64,000 nt of DNA from Bombella favorum (GCF_014048475.1 NZ_NWUS01000003.1:217846-281845), one strand, 5' to 3'; shown: positions 37,940-46,757, counted from the first letter of the stretch. The notes: generated by a model from the sequence alone, not told the origin. Numbers and translations are program-made.

Positions 37940-39126
37940 ATCCCGACTGCGTTGGCGAGAACGGCAAAGATAGCGTCCAGAGCGATCACCCCGACAATGC
38001 CGATCACGACAGCCCGTGTCGCAGCAATACCGACATCAGCAGCACTTCGGCCCGCTTTCAGGCCGATCCGACAGGCAGCCAGAGCGATGAACCCGGCAAA
38101 GAAGAGTGCCTTAATGAAGCCGAACGCAAACTGACTGAGCTCCACACCATTGAAAGTGGATAACCAATAGCCGGTGGGCGAAAGGTCCATCATGGTCATG
38201 GAGACGACGAAACCGCCAAAAATGGCGACTAGCGTGCCATAGAGATACAGCAGCGGCATCATAAGGATGAGCGACAGGATGGAGGGTAGCAGGATATAGC
38301 CTGCTACGGAGATTCCCGTTACCTGAAGGGCGTCAATCTCCTCATTCCCCTGCATGGTGGAGATGCGAGCAGCATAGGCACCACCCGTTCGCCCTGCCAT
38401 GATAATGGCCGTCATGATGGCGGAAATCTCGCGTGCGGAAGCAATGCCCACCAAATTGGTCACATAGATCTGGGCTGCAAATTTACGCAATTCTAGCAGC
38501 CCGACAAAAGCCAGAATGGCCCCGATCAGAAAATTGACAATGCTGACAATAAGCAGGGCAGAGGGGCCAGCGTTCCAAACATCCACGAGCAGATCTTTAA
38601 GGCGCATGGAACTCTTGCCCCGCAGGGCTCTGAAGGCACCTCGCAGTACATCCAGCAAAAGGGAGCTGGATGTGCTTATTTCTTGGAGGATGTCCAGTGT
38701 CGTTCCGCCAATGCGGGCTAAAATTCCTTCTCGGGCGTCTTGATGGGGCGAGGGGTGACCCGCTTTGCCCGGTAGAAGAGCTAGAAGCCGTTGTGCTGAA
38801 GATGGGAGGGAGCGATCGTCAAACACTAGGGAGGCCTGAAAGGCCGCTTGTTTAACGTTCCACAGGAACATGATGAAACCGGAATCCCACCCCTTCAGAC
38901 CGGTAGGATCAATCAATAAGCTCTGTCCCGCTTTGGGGGAGGCAGCAGTGAGTGCGGCTTCCGGAAATTGCATTAACTCATCAGACAGGGCTTTCCATTC
39001 CCCGTTGAGCGTCAGCGAAAGGCCGGTGCTCGTATTATCGACAGACCAAGAGGGGGAGGATGCCGCTTGCGCAGGGGAGGAGGAAGACGCCTGCTGGGTC
39101 ATGGGGACAGAGGGACGGTGCACCAT
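37936..39126 (-). CDS. Lipid transporter permease with N-terminal STAS domain (MlaE/LinK-like)
   Basis: The 396-residue protein has a Ser/Ala-rich N-terminal tail, then a STAS-like domain of about 100 residues (SLLIDPTGLKGWDSGFIMFL), then the MlaE permease with about five membrane segments (SALLIVSIVNFLIGAILAFV, then the GRTGGAYAARISTMQGNEEIDAL coupling-helix region). In MlaFEDB the STAS protein MlaB is separate, so this is a fused form, known from LinK-type permeases. Confidence 0.9.
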   Translation of the reverse strand: MVHRPSVPMTQQASSSSPAQAASSPSWSVDNTSTGLSLTLNGEWKALSDELMQFPEAALTAASPKAGQSLLIDPTGLKGWDSGFIMFLWNVKQAAFQASLVFDDRSLPSSAQRLLALLPGKAGHPSPHQDAREGILARIGGTTLDILQEISTSSSLLLDVLRGAFRALRGKSSMRLKDLLVDVWNAGPSALLIVSIVNFLIGAILAFVGLLELRKFAAQIYVTNLVGIASAREISAIMTAIIMAGRTGGAYAARISTMQGNEEIDALQVTGISVAGYILLPSILSLILMMPLLYLYGTLVAIFGGFVVSMTMMDLSPTGYWLSTFNGVELSQFAFGFIKALFFAGFIALAACRIGLKAGRSAADVGIAATRAVVIGIVGVIALDAIFAVLANAVGI

Positions 39127-39267
39127 GCCATCGGCACGGAGGGGGTGGAGATTTGTAGCATGGTTTTGCTCACAAAATGTCTTGTCCGATTATTCTATGT
39201 CAGTTTTTTAATGAAAGCGAGAGCTTCCATTCAGAACTGTTATCGGCCCGTGGAATGAATTTTTCCG

Positions 39268-40941
39268 CTAGGGGGCAGCTTGTCCGTGACTAGCATAGAG
39301 GCGCAGATGCAGTGTGTGCCCGTTGGAATAATTCAGCCCTTCGAACTGGTCATACAGAATACTCTCTGCCCCGAGTCGTCTAAGCTCTTGTTGAAAAGCT
39401 GGTTCATCTTTTTGGTCTACAAGGGCCAGAGTGCAGCGGGCATGGTCATGAAGTGTGTCTGCCGCTTGTAGAGGGGACAGCAAGCGCACTCTTCCCCCCG
39501 TGAGGAAGACAAGGCTTGGCTCCCTATATGAAGGGGAAAGCAGGATGCTTTCAGGGCAAGGGCGTAGCTCTCTGAAACTTTCTGCAATGCGAGGGGAAAG
39601 CTGGATGCTGGTCAGATGGGGCACGACGCAAAGGAAAATACCGACCTCGGTAAGCAGGGCAGTTCCTATGGAACAGATGGCCCCACCCCGCCAGTCCTGC
39701 TTCCAGAAAAGTCGGATGCCTGCCAGAAGAAGCGGCAGACTGCCGATGGCAGGGATAAGTGCAGCTGCAACGAGATGCCCTTCCATCTTGTAGAGGAGAA
39801 AAGGCCCGGCAGCGCAAAAGAGACACCCCGCCACTCCCCAAAGCAGGGCATAGAGAGTAACGCCCAGTTTCGCCCAGAAAGACCGTAATGGGCTAAGAGG
39901 CCACGCTATGAGGCTAGCGGCGGTCAGAATGGCAAGGGCTGGATAGGTTGGCAGGACATAATGAGGAAGCTTAGTGGCAAGACATTCAAAGATGAACCAG
40001 TGCGGGATGATCCAGCAGAGAAGGAATAGAACTTCAGGTTTGGTATGCCGCTGCCAGAGAGCAGGAAGAGCACGAACAGTAGCCAGAGCTCCCGGCCAGA
40101 AGGCCAATAGGAATAAGATGAGATAATAGCCAGGTGGGAAACCGTGCGTCTCCTGCGGGTGTGCAATCTTACCAAGCAGATTATGACCCACGGCACGACG
40201 GAAGAACTCACCATGACTGACGACGGCAATGCCGATACACCAAGGTAGGGTGATAAGCAGGCTGATCACCCAGCCCCACCCCGCCCGTAATTGCCGCATG
40301 AGTGCCATACTACGCAGGCAGATGGAGAGTGAGAACAGGGTACCGAGTGCAGGAATAAGGACGATCGGGCCTTTCAGCATTAGGCCGATCCCGAGAGCGC
40401 ACCAGTAGAGCAGGCTGAACCGGTATGGTGTTGAGCGCTCCGCTTGCATATCGTCAAAATGGCGGAGTAGCAGTGCCTGAAGGCAGAGGATGTCGAGGAG
40501 AAGGACGCTGTCGATAGTCGCCATTCGACTTTCTGCAGCGAAGAGAGGGGCGACCAGCAGAAGGGCCGCCGCAAACAGTCCAGTAATTCCGCCGAATAGG
40601 CGGGAGCCGATCCATGCTGTCAGGAGGATACTGAAGAGGGATGCTAGCAGGCTTGGGATGCGGTATGGCCAGCTTTCATGACGCAGGTTGCTGTTTTGTG
40701 TGATGGTTTCGGTGGCTTTTACTGCTCCTGCTTCGAGCCAATAAATACCTGCAGGTTGAAGATACCGGGGCTGATCTTGAAAGCGTATGTCCAGAAAATT
40801 GCCTGAAGACAGCATCTGGGCTGTAGCCTGCATGTAGCGGGGTTCGTCCCGGTCCAGCGGTGGGAGGCTGAGGCGCCCCGGCAGAGCGACCAGAAAGGCC
40901 ACAACAGCAAGCAGGGCATAATGGCGGAAGGATAGGGTCAT
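39268..40941 (-). CDS. ArnT-like glycosyltransferase (GT39/GT83 family), multi-pass membrane protein
   Basis: A 557-residue integral membrane enzyme with about 12 hydrophobic segments. The N-terminal periplasmic motif DRDEPRYMQA carries the acidic catalytic residue of this class, and FLDIRFQDQPRYLQPAGIYW follows. ArnT-type enzymes move a sugar from undecaprenyl phosphate to lipid A or similar acceptors. With the GT2 gene upstream, it likely forms a two-step lipid-sugar system; the sugar is unknown. ATG 40941 is the start with family similarity. Confidence 0.82.
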   Translation of the reverse strand: MTLSFRHYALLAVVAFLVALPGRLSLPPLDRDEPRYMQATAQMLSSGNFLDIRFQDQPRYLQPAGIYWLEAGAVKATETITQNSNLRHESWPYRIPSLLASLFSILLTAWIGSRLFGGITGLFAAALLLVAPLFAAESRMATIDSVLLLDILCLQALLLRHFDDMQAERSTPYRFSLLYWCALGIGLMLKGPIVLIPALGTLFSLSICLRSMALMRQLRAGWGWVISLLITLPWCIGIAVVSHGEFFRRAVGHNLLGKIAHPQETHGFPPGYYLILFLLAFWPGALATVRALPALWQRHTKPEVLFLLCWIIPHWFIFECLATKLPHYVLPTYPALAILTAASLIAWPLSPLRSFWAKLGVTLYALLWGVAGCLFCAAGPFLLYKMEGHLVAAALIPAIGSLPLLLAGIRLFWKQDWRGGAICSIGTALLTEVGIFLCVVPHLTSIQLSPRIAESFRELRPCPESILLSPSYREPSLVFLTGGRVRLLSPLQAADTLHDHARCTLALVDQKDEPAFQQELRRLGAESILYDQFEGLNYSNGHTLHLRLYASHGQAAP

Positions 40942-41032
40942 GAATACTCCGCTGCACACCGGATGAGCCGAGATGATATCTGGCTCTTAAGGGAAATATC
41001 AGCCCGCTGGGCTGGTTGCGGTTGTTCCAGCT

Positions 41033-41782
41033 TTATCGTTCGGCCAGCGGTGGCGGGCGGCGGGTCCGGTTCTGGAGCCAGAGCACACCCAGCATATCCC
41101 GCACACCAACGAGAGCCCGATGCAGATTCGTATATTTGGAGTGCCCATGCAACCGAGGCCTGTGCTGTGTCTCAATACAGATGAGCGGGGCACCGTAGCT
41201 TTTCATCAGGGCGGGGATGAAGCGGTGTAGCCCTTCAAATTGCGGGAGGGAGAGAAACAACTCACGCCGGAACAGCTTAAGTGGTCCGCCCGTATCGGGG
41301 CAGTCATCTTTTAGCAGGCGTTGGCGAAGCCCATTGGCAAAACGGGTTGCTAACCTGCGGGAAAGCCTGTCCTGCCGTTTGCGGCGGATGCCGACCACAA
41401 GAGGGCTGACAGGTTCTTCATCATGAGCCAATGCAGCTTTAAGCATTGTCTGAATAAAAGTGGGATCATCCTGCCCGTCGCCGTCCATTGTGGCTATCCA
41501 CGGGGCATGAGCAGCCCGAATGGCTGTACGCAGGGCTGTTGATTTACCCAGGCATGAGGGGTGAACAAGAATACGCAGCCCAGGGAGTATGGTGCTGCGG
41601 GCTTCCTGTAGTTTTTGGAGGGTGTCGTCCGTGCTGCCATCATCTACGAAGATGACTTCCGTCGGCGGAAGGGCTTCAAGGGCTGTATGGATTTCCCGAC
41701 AGACGGGAAGAATATTCTCGCCCTCATTTAGGACGGTAACCACGACAGCCAGTAAGGGACTGGTCATCTCACTGGCTGTCAT
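41033..41782 (-). CDS. GT2 glycosyltransferase, polyprenyl-phosphate sugar synthase (ArnC/DPM-like)
   Basis: A 249-residue cytoplasmic GT2 enzyme: VVVTVLNEGENI, VIFVDDGSTDDT, and the DGDGQDDPT metal motif. The later DTGGPLKLFRRELF and the helical end match dolichol-phosphate mannose synthase-like enzymes without the C-terminal membrane helices of ArnC. It should make polyprenyl-phosphate-sugar for the GT39 partner 91 bp downstream. Its start lies only 6 bp after atpF, with no good ribosome-binding site; ATG 41767 is an alternative. Confidence 0.85.
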   Translation of the reverse strand: MTASEMTSPLLAVVVTVLNEGENILPVCREIHTALEALPPTEVIFVDDGSTDDTLQKLQEARSTILPGLRILVHPSCLGKSTALRTAIRAAHAPWIATMDGDGQDDPTFIQTMLKAALAHDEEPVSPLVVGIRRKRQDRLSRRLATRFANGLRQRLLKDDCPDTGGPLKLFRRELFLSLPQFEGLHRFIPALMKSYGAPLICIETQHRPRLHGHSKYTNLHRALVGVRDMLGVLWLQNRTRRPPPLAER

Positions 41783-41788
41783 GATGTT

Positions 41789-42289
41789 TTACGCAGCTTT
41801 GTCACCAAAGGCATGCGGCAGTGCCTCTAGCCCATTATTGATGAGCTTGTTAGCAAGGTCGGGGTCTTCTGCCAGCTTTTTGCTGAGAACATCCTTCGCA
41901 GCGGCCAGAGCCAGAGCGGCAGCCTCACGACGGATATCACGCAGGGCCATTTTTTCAGCCGCTTCGATGCGCTCACGAGCCATCTTCTCGTGGCGAGCAA
42001 CGAGCTCTGCTGCATCACTCTCGGCCTGAGCACGGAGCTTCTCCGCCTCTTCGTTGGACTTAGCGATCAGTGCCTGCGCCTCTTCCTGTGCCAAGCTATG
42101 GTCACGGCGGGAGTCTTCAAGCATCTGTTCAGCTTCACGGCGGAGACGTGTGGCTTCGTCCAGATTTTTACGGACTTCATCAGCACGGCCATCAAGCTTG
42201 GATGCGATAACACCCCAGATCTTACGGCCAAAGATGACGAAGAAAAGGACAAAGGCAAGCGCTGTCCAGAAACGGGGTTCATGAAACAT
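41789..42289 (-). CDS. atpF: ATP synthase F0 subunit B
   Basis: A 166-residue stator stalk protein: an N-terminal hydrophobic segment (FWTALAFVLFFVIFGRKIWG) and a long charged coiled coil (residues about 30-140). It follows B' by 2 bp. The stalk ends in ...LEALPHAFGDKAA. Confidence 0.94.
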   Translation of the reverse strand: MFHEPRFWTALAFVLFFVIFGRKIWGVIASKLDGRADEVRKNLDEATRLRREAEQMLEDSRRDHSLAQEEAQALIAKSNEEAEKLRAQAESDAAELVARHEKMARERIEAAEKMALRDIRREAAALALAAAKDVLSKKLAEDPDLANKLINNGLEALPHAFGDKAA

Positions 42290-42291
42290 GC

Positions 42292-42864
42292 TTAGCTCCT
42301 CGTGGCGTGGGCGTGTTCAACAGCAGCGGCAATAGCCTGCTGGTCAGCTGTGCCAATGAGGCGCTCGGTGAGAGCCACGGCAGTGCTGGAGGCGATCTCA
42401 TTGATCTGGGCCAGCGCATTGTTGCGGGAGAGGGCAATCTGCGCTTCGGCTTTTTTGATCTCAGCTTCCAGACGGGCTGCTGTCCCTTCTGTCTGAGACC
42501 GGATGTTCTCTCTGGCAGCATCACGGATACTCTGGATGGTGGCGGCTGCCTCCTCAGCGGCTTTTTCGCGCGCTTCGCAGAGTTCTTTCTGTGCCTGATC
42601 AGCATCTTTTCGGGCACGGCGGGCTAAGTCCAGATCATTCCGGACACGAACCTCACGTGCCTTGATGACGTCCGCCACCTTGGGGAGGGCGGAGCGGCTC
42701 AGAAGCAGGTAGAAGACAATGAAAATAAGGGCACCCCAGACCACCTGCCCTTGTAGCAAGGGGTCTTTAAAGTGGAGCTGGGGCATGCCTTCCGCCACGG
42801 CCCGGCCCGGTAAGGCCGCAAGGGGGGCGGCGGCAGACAGGAGGAAACGAGGCGTAAGGCGCAT
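42292..42864 (-). CDS. atpX: ATP synthase F0 subunit B' (second stator b subunit)
   Basis: A 190-residue protein with a hydrophobic segment (GQVVWGALIFIVFYLLLSR) after a signal-like N-terminus (MRLTPRFLLSAAAPLAALPG), then the coiled coil. Having both B and B' is usual in Alphaproteobacteria and photosynthetic groups. It lies between atpE and atpF. Confidence 0.92.
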   Translation of the reverse strand: MRLTPRFLLSAAAPLAALPGRAVAEGMPQLHFKDPLLQGQVVWGALIFIVFYLLLSRSALPKVADVIKAREVRVRNDLDLARRARKDADQAQKELCEAREKAAEEAAATIQSIRDAARENIRSQTEGTAARLEAEIKKAEAQIALSRNNALAQINEIASSTAVALTERLIGTADQQAIAAAVEHAHATRS

Positions 42865-42875
42865 GGGTCCTGCCC

Positions 42876-43103
42876 TCAGACGAAGAGAATAAGGAAGGCG
42901 ATCAGCAGGGCGAAGAGGGCGATGGCCTCTGTCAGGGCGAAGCCGAGCATGCCCAGACCGAACACATGCGGGCGGGAAGCCGGGTTACGGGCAATGGAGT
43001 TCACCAGAGCAGCAAAGATGTTACCGATACCAGCACCGACACCGGCGAGAGCAATCACGGCAAGACCAGCACCAATCTCACGGGCGGGATGAAGAAGATC
43101 CAT
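42876..43103 (-). CDS. atpE: ATP synthase F0 subunit c
   Basis: A 75-residue proteolipid with two helices: [22 protein letters not shown] with the Gly-rich packing motif, the polar loop (ARNPASRP), and [19 protein letters not shown] with the proton-binding Glu. No extra Na+-site residues are evident, so it is the H+ type. Confidence 0.96.
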   Translation of the reverse strand: MDLLHPAREIGAGLAVIALAGVGAGIGNIFAALVNSIARNPASRPHVFGLGMLGFALTEAIALFALLIAFLILFV

Positions 43104-43159
43104 GGTTCAGGTTTCCTTTAAGACAGGGCGAAGGGAGACACGTGGAGGTGGTCAGTCAC

Positions 43160-43909
43160 TTAGTGAGCGACAGCCTCACGCAGGTAAATGCAGGTAAGGA
43201 TGGCAAAGACATAAGCCTGTAACAGCCCTACCAGCAGCTCAAGTGCCGTCAGTGCGATATTCAGCACAAGCGGAGCAACAGCCAGCGCATCGCCGACAAC
43301 TCCAAGACCGGCAAGCATGATCGTGAAACTTGCAAAAACCTCCAGCAGCACATGCCCGGCCACCATATTGGCGAAAAGACGGATGGACAGGCTGATGGGG
43401 CGGGAGATGTAGGAAAGAATCTCGATAGGAACCAGAATGGGGGACAGAGCGATTGGTGCCCCCTCCGGCATAAAATGCTTCAGAAAGGCCACGCCCTGAA
43501 AGCGCAGGGACGTCAGGATACAAAGGATGAACACCGTTATCGCCAGAGCGAACGTTACGGCGATGTGGCTAGTGAATGTGTAGGAGAATGGCAGCAGGCC
43601 GATATAGTTACCAGCCAGGATAAAGAAGAACAGAGCAAAGATGAACGGGAAGAAGGCTGTACCTTTCTCACCGATGGTATCAACGGCAAGCCCATGTACA
43701 AATTCGTAGCTGACTTCCGCCGCAGCCTGCAGGCGGCCGGGTACAACGGCCTTTGGCTTCATACCGACATAAAGGAATGCCAGCACAACAGCCACGCTGA
43801 TGACCATGTAGAGTGGGGCCTGAGAGAAACACAGGGCCTCACCAAAAGAACCAAAAATCGGATGCAGCTCAAACTGTCCGAGCGCGTCAATCGTCGATCC
43901 GCTGGCCAC
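43160..43909 (-). CDS. atpB: ATP synthase F0 subunit a
   Basis: A 249-residue proton-channel subunit with five or six helices. The essential Arg is in PISLSIRLFANMVAGHVLLE, and the C-terminal helix is ALELLVGLLQAYVFAILTCIYL. I chose the GTG at 43909 because GGGAGAA lies 7 bp upstream and the resulting N-terminus fits; an ATG at 43951 adds 14 residues and would overlap atpI by 65 bp. The GTG start still overlaps atpI by 23 bp. Confidence 0.9.
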   Translation of the reverse strand: MASGSTIDALGQFELHPIFGSFGEALCFSQAPLYMVISVAVVLAFLYVGMKPKAVVPGRLQAAAEVSYEFVHGLAVDTIGEKGTAFFPFIFALFFFILAGNYIGLLPFSYTFTSHIAVTFALAITVFILCILTSLRFQGVAFLKHFMPEGAPIALSPILVPIEILSYISRPISLSIRLFANMVAGHVLLEVFASFTIMLAGLGVVGDALAVAPLVLNIALTALELLVGLLQAYVFAILTCIYLREAVAH

Positions 43910-44246
43910 GCTGGCTTCTCCCGTCTTTCTGTGTCCCGTTATCGGGGACATCCATCACATTCACAACACGCCAGACATTCCGCAGGCCGGCTGCCATACC
44001 AAGCATGGCGAACACAATTATAAACACAGGCCTGTATCCTGTCCATCGGTCAAGCTCATAGCCAATGCCTAAGCCTACGGCAATACCGGCGATCATGTCG
44101 CTGGCGATACGGAAGGCCATACCAAGAGAGGACTGCTCAGAAAGGGTGGATGATTTTGCCTTCCTTGCACGAGGGGCAACCTTTTGCTCCAGCTGGGCAA
44201 GCCGGTCGTCAAACTGGTCGCGTTTCATTGCCTCGTGATCGGTCAT
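43887..44246 (-). CDS. atpI: ATP synthase assembly protein AtpI
   Basis: A 119-residue protein with a charged N-terminal half and two membrane segments (SSLGMAFRIASDMIAGIAVG, then FIIVFAMLGMAAGLRNVWRV). It fits AtpI, which helps assemble the c-ring. ATG 44246 has GGGGAG. First gene of the F0 operon; F1 genes are elsewhere, as usual in Alphaproteobacteria. Confidence 0.9.
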   Translation of the reverse strand: MTDHEAMKRDQFDDRLAQLEQKVAPRARKAKSSTLSEQSSLGMAFRIASDMIAGIAVGLGIGYELDRWTGYRPVFIIVFAMLGMAAGLRNVWRVVNVMDVPDNGTQKDGRSQRGQRIDD

Positions 44247-44347
44247 CCGCGATCTCCCCTGTGCCCCCGCCGGGTGGCGGTGCAACGCTCTATCCCCGTT
44301 ACGCCCGTAGTAGTGTAGCGGGGAGGACATCCGTACAGGACAGGAAC

Positions 44348-44377
44348 TAGCTAGACAGGCCACTTAGGGCCTGTCAA
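44348..44377 (-). promoter_or_regulatory. Candidate atpI promoter overlapping a palindrome
   Basis: On the minus strand a perfect -35 hexamer TTGACA (44372-44377) is followed by a spacer holding the palindrome GACAGGCC-CTAAGT-GGCCTGTC (44354-44375). The -10 position is weak (TAGCTA). The palindrome overlaps the -35 and spacer, so it may be an operator; otherwise it may be a stop for the upstream gene. Confidence 0.4.
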
Positions 44378-44410
44378 TGTTTTCCCGTTCTGCACTCACG
44401 GTATGATGCC

Positions 44411-45910
44411 TCAACCAACGAGGCGGAGTTTACGGTTTTTAGGCCGTGAAGACGGGCCGTCTTGCTCCGGCCCGAAAGGCAGCATGGGGGCTTCCTGCTG
44501 TTTTTCGCCGCTTTCTGTGGGGGCATCGGGCATACGCTGGCCTAGATAGGCTTCCGAGAGGGCCCGAAAGGCGTAGTCCAGCATGGAGGTCGCATAGCTG
44601 GCCATGTCATCACCTTCCACCGTGCCGCAGGCACCAAAGCGGGAGTAGGCGAACTGTTCGACAAACACATCCAGCGGTACGCCGAACTGGAGGCCGATGC
44701 TGACAGCCTGACTGAAACATTCCATCAGCCCACGCGCCATAGGGCTCTCACGGGGCGGGGTGAGAGTAAGAGAGGCAAGGGTGCCATCCTCAAATTCACC
44801 CGTCCGCATGAAGAGGCGATGGCCGCCGATGGAAGTGCGCTGACTAAAGCCACCTTGCCGCATGGGTAGGGGACGACGGACGCCACGCCCCAGCTTTTCC
44901 TTGAGGTCATCCATTTCTGGCTCTGGCAGTGCCGGGAGATGGTCGCAGAAAGGCTGGATAGCATCATACATCAAGGCATGGGCTTGGGCTCCAGCGGGTT
45001 GGAGAGGGGGCTGACCATCTAAGGCAAGGGCCAGAGCAGCTTCTGGTGAGAGGCCCTTATGGGCCAGACGGTTGAGTGTGGAGGGGCGCAACCCTCCCTG
45101 ATTGGTGACCAGAGAGAAAATCGGGCCCGGCCCGCAGGCTTCTACATCTAACAGCGCATCGACAGGCCCCGGAGAGGAAAAGCCAGTCTCAATAAGGGCA
45201 AGCCCGGTCACAGAGTGCATGGTGGAGCTGATGGCAATGCTGGCCTGTTCGATGTCCGGGGCTTGCGGGCAGGTAAAGGCACTGTCCGGTGTTGCTGTGC
45301 CCGAGCGAGCAACTAGCCGTGTAAAGCGGGCTATGGCTGAGGCTATGGCTCGCCCTTCGTTGCTGTCATAATCCAGCCCAAGGGCAGCCAGGCAGGCATC
45401 AAGGTCCGTTAGCAGGATGAGGCCGGCGGGGCCGTTACTGTCATCATGAGGTGCTGGATCATCAAAAAGAGGTAGATCGCCGCTGCGATAAGGGCGGCGG
45501 GCAGCTTCCAGCCTGCGCAGGCCATCGCATGCCAGCTTTAGGCAGGCTGCAAAATGTTCCGTAGCAAATATGCCATCTTGCACGAAGCCGGAAAGCCGGA
45601 TGATGAAGCCGGGTTGTCCATCCGGCTCGTTGCGCCAGATGGCGGCGTTGGGAGCCATTTGCTGCATCAGCAGCAGGCAGGATAGGCTACGCCCGATAGG
45701 TGGAGCATCCTGCGGGCTATGAGGCAGCGGGGGGGTGGAATCAATCATCTCCACCCAGCGGGCGGCTTCACTGGCAAGACGGACCGGCCCACCTTCCGCA
45801 GTGGTTAGCTGGATGAGTGCCTGAGCGGCATCGTCACTCCAGACAGAAGGGAGGGTTACCGATCGCAGAACTGCGCTGTCGGGGTCTGTGTTCGTCTGAA
45901 GCGTTCTCAT
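44411..45910 (-). CDS. Degenerate class II ribonucleotide reductase-like protein (TSCPD-domain region)
   Basis: The 499-residue protein aligns, by eye and from memory, with the second half of the B12-dependent NrdJ. LAALGLDYDSNEGRAIASAI resembles a barrel segment (LGIPYDSDEGR in NrdJ). The C-terminal block QGGFSQRTSIGGHRLFMRTG, EFEDGTL, then FSQAVSIGLQFGVPLDVFVE, RFGACGTVEGDD and SMLDYAFRALSEAYLG matches the TSCPD-type end of NrdJ closely. The N-terminal nucleotide-binding half, the active-site cysteines and the C-terminal redox CxxC are not visible, so it is probably not a working reductase. Start 45910 (MRTLQTN) has GGAG upstream; 45943 is possible. Confidence 0.65.
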   Translation of the reverse strand: MRTLQTNTDPDSAVLRSVTLPSVWSDDAAQALIQLTTAEGGPVRLASEAARWVEMIDSTPPLPHSPQDAPPIGRSLSCLLLMQQMAPNAAIWRNEPDGQPGFIIRLSGFVQDGIFATEHFAACLKLACDGLRRLEAARRPYRSGDLPLFDDPAPHDDSNGPAGLILLTDLDACLAALGLDYDSNEGRAIASAIARFTRLVARSGTATPDSAFTCPQAPDIEQASIAISSTMHSVTGLALIETGFSSPGPVDALLDVEACGPGPIFSLVTNQGGLRPSTLNRLAHKGLSPEAALALALDGQPPLQPAGAQAHALMYDAIQPFCDHLPALPEPEMDDLKEKLGRGVRRPLPMRQGGFSQRTSIGGHRLFMRTGEFEDGTLASLTLTPPRESPMARGLMECFSQAVSIGLQFGVPLDVFVEQFAYSRFGACGTVEGDDMASYATSMLDYAFRALSEAYLGQRMPDAPTESGEKQQEAPMLPFGPEQDGPSSRPKNRKLRLVG

Positions 45911-46033
45911 GTGAACGCCACTCCAGTGAAGATGCGCTTTCATAATTAGTGAGTCTAGTACTGAAGGAAGAATGAGGGAACCGTAATCCAAGGGGGATAG
46001 CGGGCATAAGCAGGCGAAAAAGTGGGGATATGG

Positions 46034-46056
46034 GGGATAACTATCCCTTGTAAGGG
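46034..46056. repeat. Two overlapping palindromes upstream of mlaD
   Basis: GGGATAACTATCCC (46034-46047) and CCCTTGTAAGGG (46045-46056) share the CCC. They lie in the 259-bp divergent spacer between the reductase-like gene and mlaD, together with more G-rich sequence. They could form alternative hairpins or operators. Confidence 0.45.
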
Positions 46057-46169
46057 GGAGAAGAAAAAATGGCGTCCATCATGCAGGGTGTTGGACGTGA
46101 GGGGCGGAGTCCGCTAGAGCGGTATGCGTGACTGCATGGTGGGTCAACAATACTAGGTGAGGATGCTTC

Positions 46170-46757
46170 ATGGCTTCGGATAATGCCGGGTATATCGCAG
46201 CAAGACGGGCCGGCCGGGACCGGATGGAACTGCTGGTTGGGCTGGTGACGGCAGTCGTGCTGGCAGTGTTGATCGTGTTAGCCCTTGTTGGGCGGCAGCA
46301 TCCGCAGGATAGCGGCTATCCTCTTCATGCGTCATTCAGTCATATCGATGGGTTGAGTGTAGGGTCGGATGTCCGGCTGGCTGGTGTTACGGTTGGTCAT
46401 GTGCGCAGCATGCAGGTGGACCCCCATACATTTCAGGCCAATATTGTTTTTTCTGTTTCACCGAGCATTCAACTTCCTGTGGATAGCGGGGCCATCATCA
46501 CATCGGATTCCCTATTGGGTGGGAAATATGTGGCCCTCACTCCCGGCGGTGATACAAATATGTTGAAGCCTAACGGGACGATCAGCGAGACGCAGGGGGC
46601 TATCAGCCTTGAGCAGTTGCTGAGTAAGTTCATCTTTTCGGTTACGGACTCCCTTCAGAAAAAGGCAGCACCGGCTGGGCAGCCGGGTGAAGCTCTTCCT
46701 TCTGCGCCGCCTGCAGGTGTTGGGGCGGAGCCGGGTGTGGGGCAGTCAGCACAGTGA
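46170..46757 (+). CDS. mlaD: MlaD-family outer-membrane lipid asymmetry protein
   Basis: A 195-residue protein: an N-terminal membrane helix (LLVGLVTAVVLAVLIVLALV), one Mce domain (SYPLHASFSHIDGLSVGSDV-like start, in SGYPLHASFSHIDGLSVG), GVTVGHV, and a Pro/Ala-rich C-terminal tail. It matches the usual MlaD length. No mlaE or mlaF is adjacent here. It is the second Mce protein of the window. ATG 46170. Confidence 0.85.
   Translation: MASDNAGYIAARRAGRDRMELLVGLVTAVVLAVLIVLALVGRQHPQDSGYPLHASFSHIDGLSVGSDVRLAGVTVGHVRSMQVDPHTFQANIVFSVSPSIQLPVDSGAIITSDSLLGGKYVALTPGGDTNMLKPNGTISETQGAISLEQLLSKFIFSVTDSLQKKAAPAGQPGEALPSAPPAGVGAEPGVGQSAQ

Noticed and set aside
38153..38166. TTATCCAC-like DnaA box
   Set aside because: A single site inside the mlaE-like coding region, with no AT-rich unwinding region; chance match.
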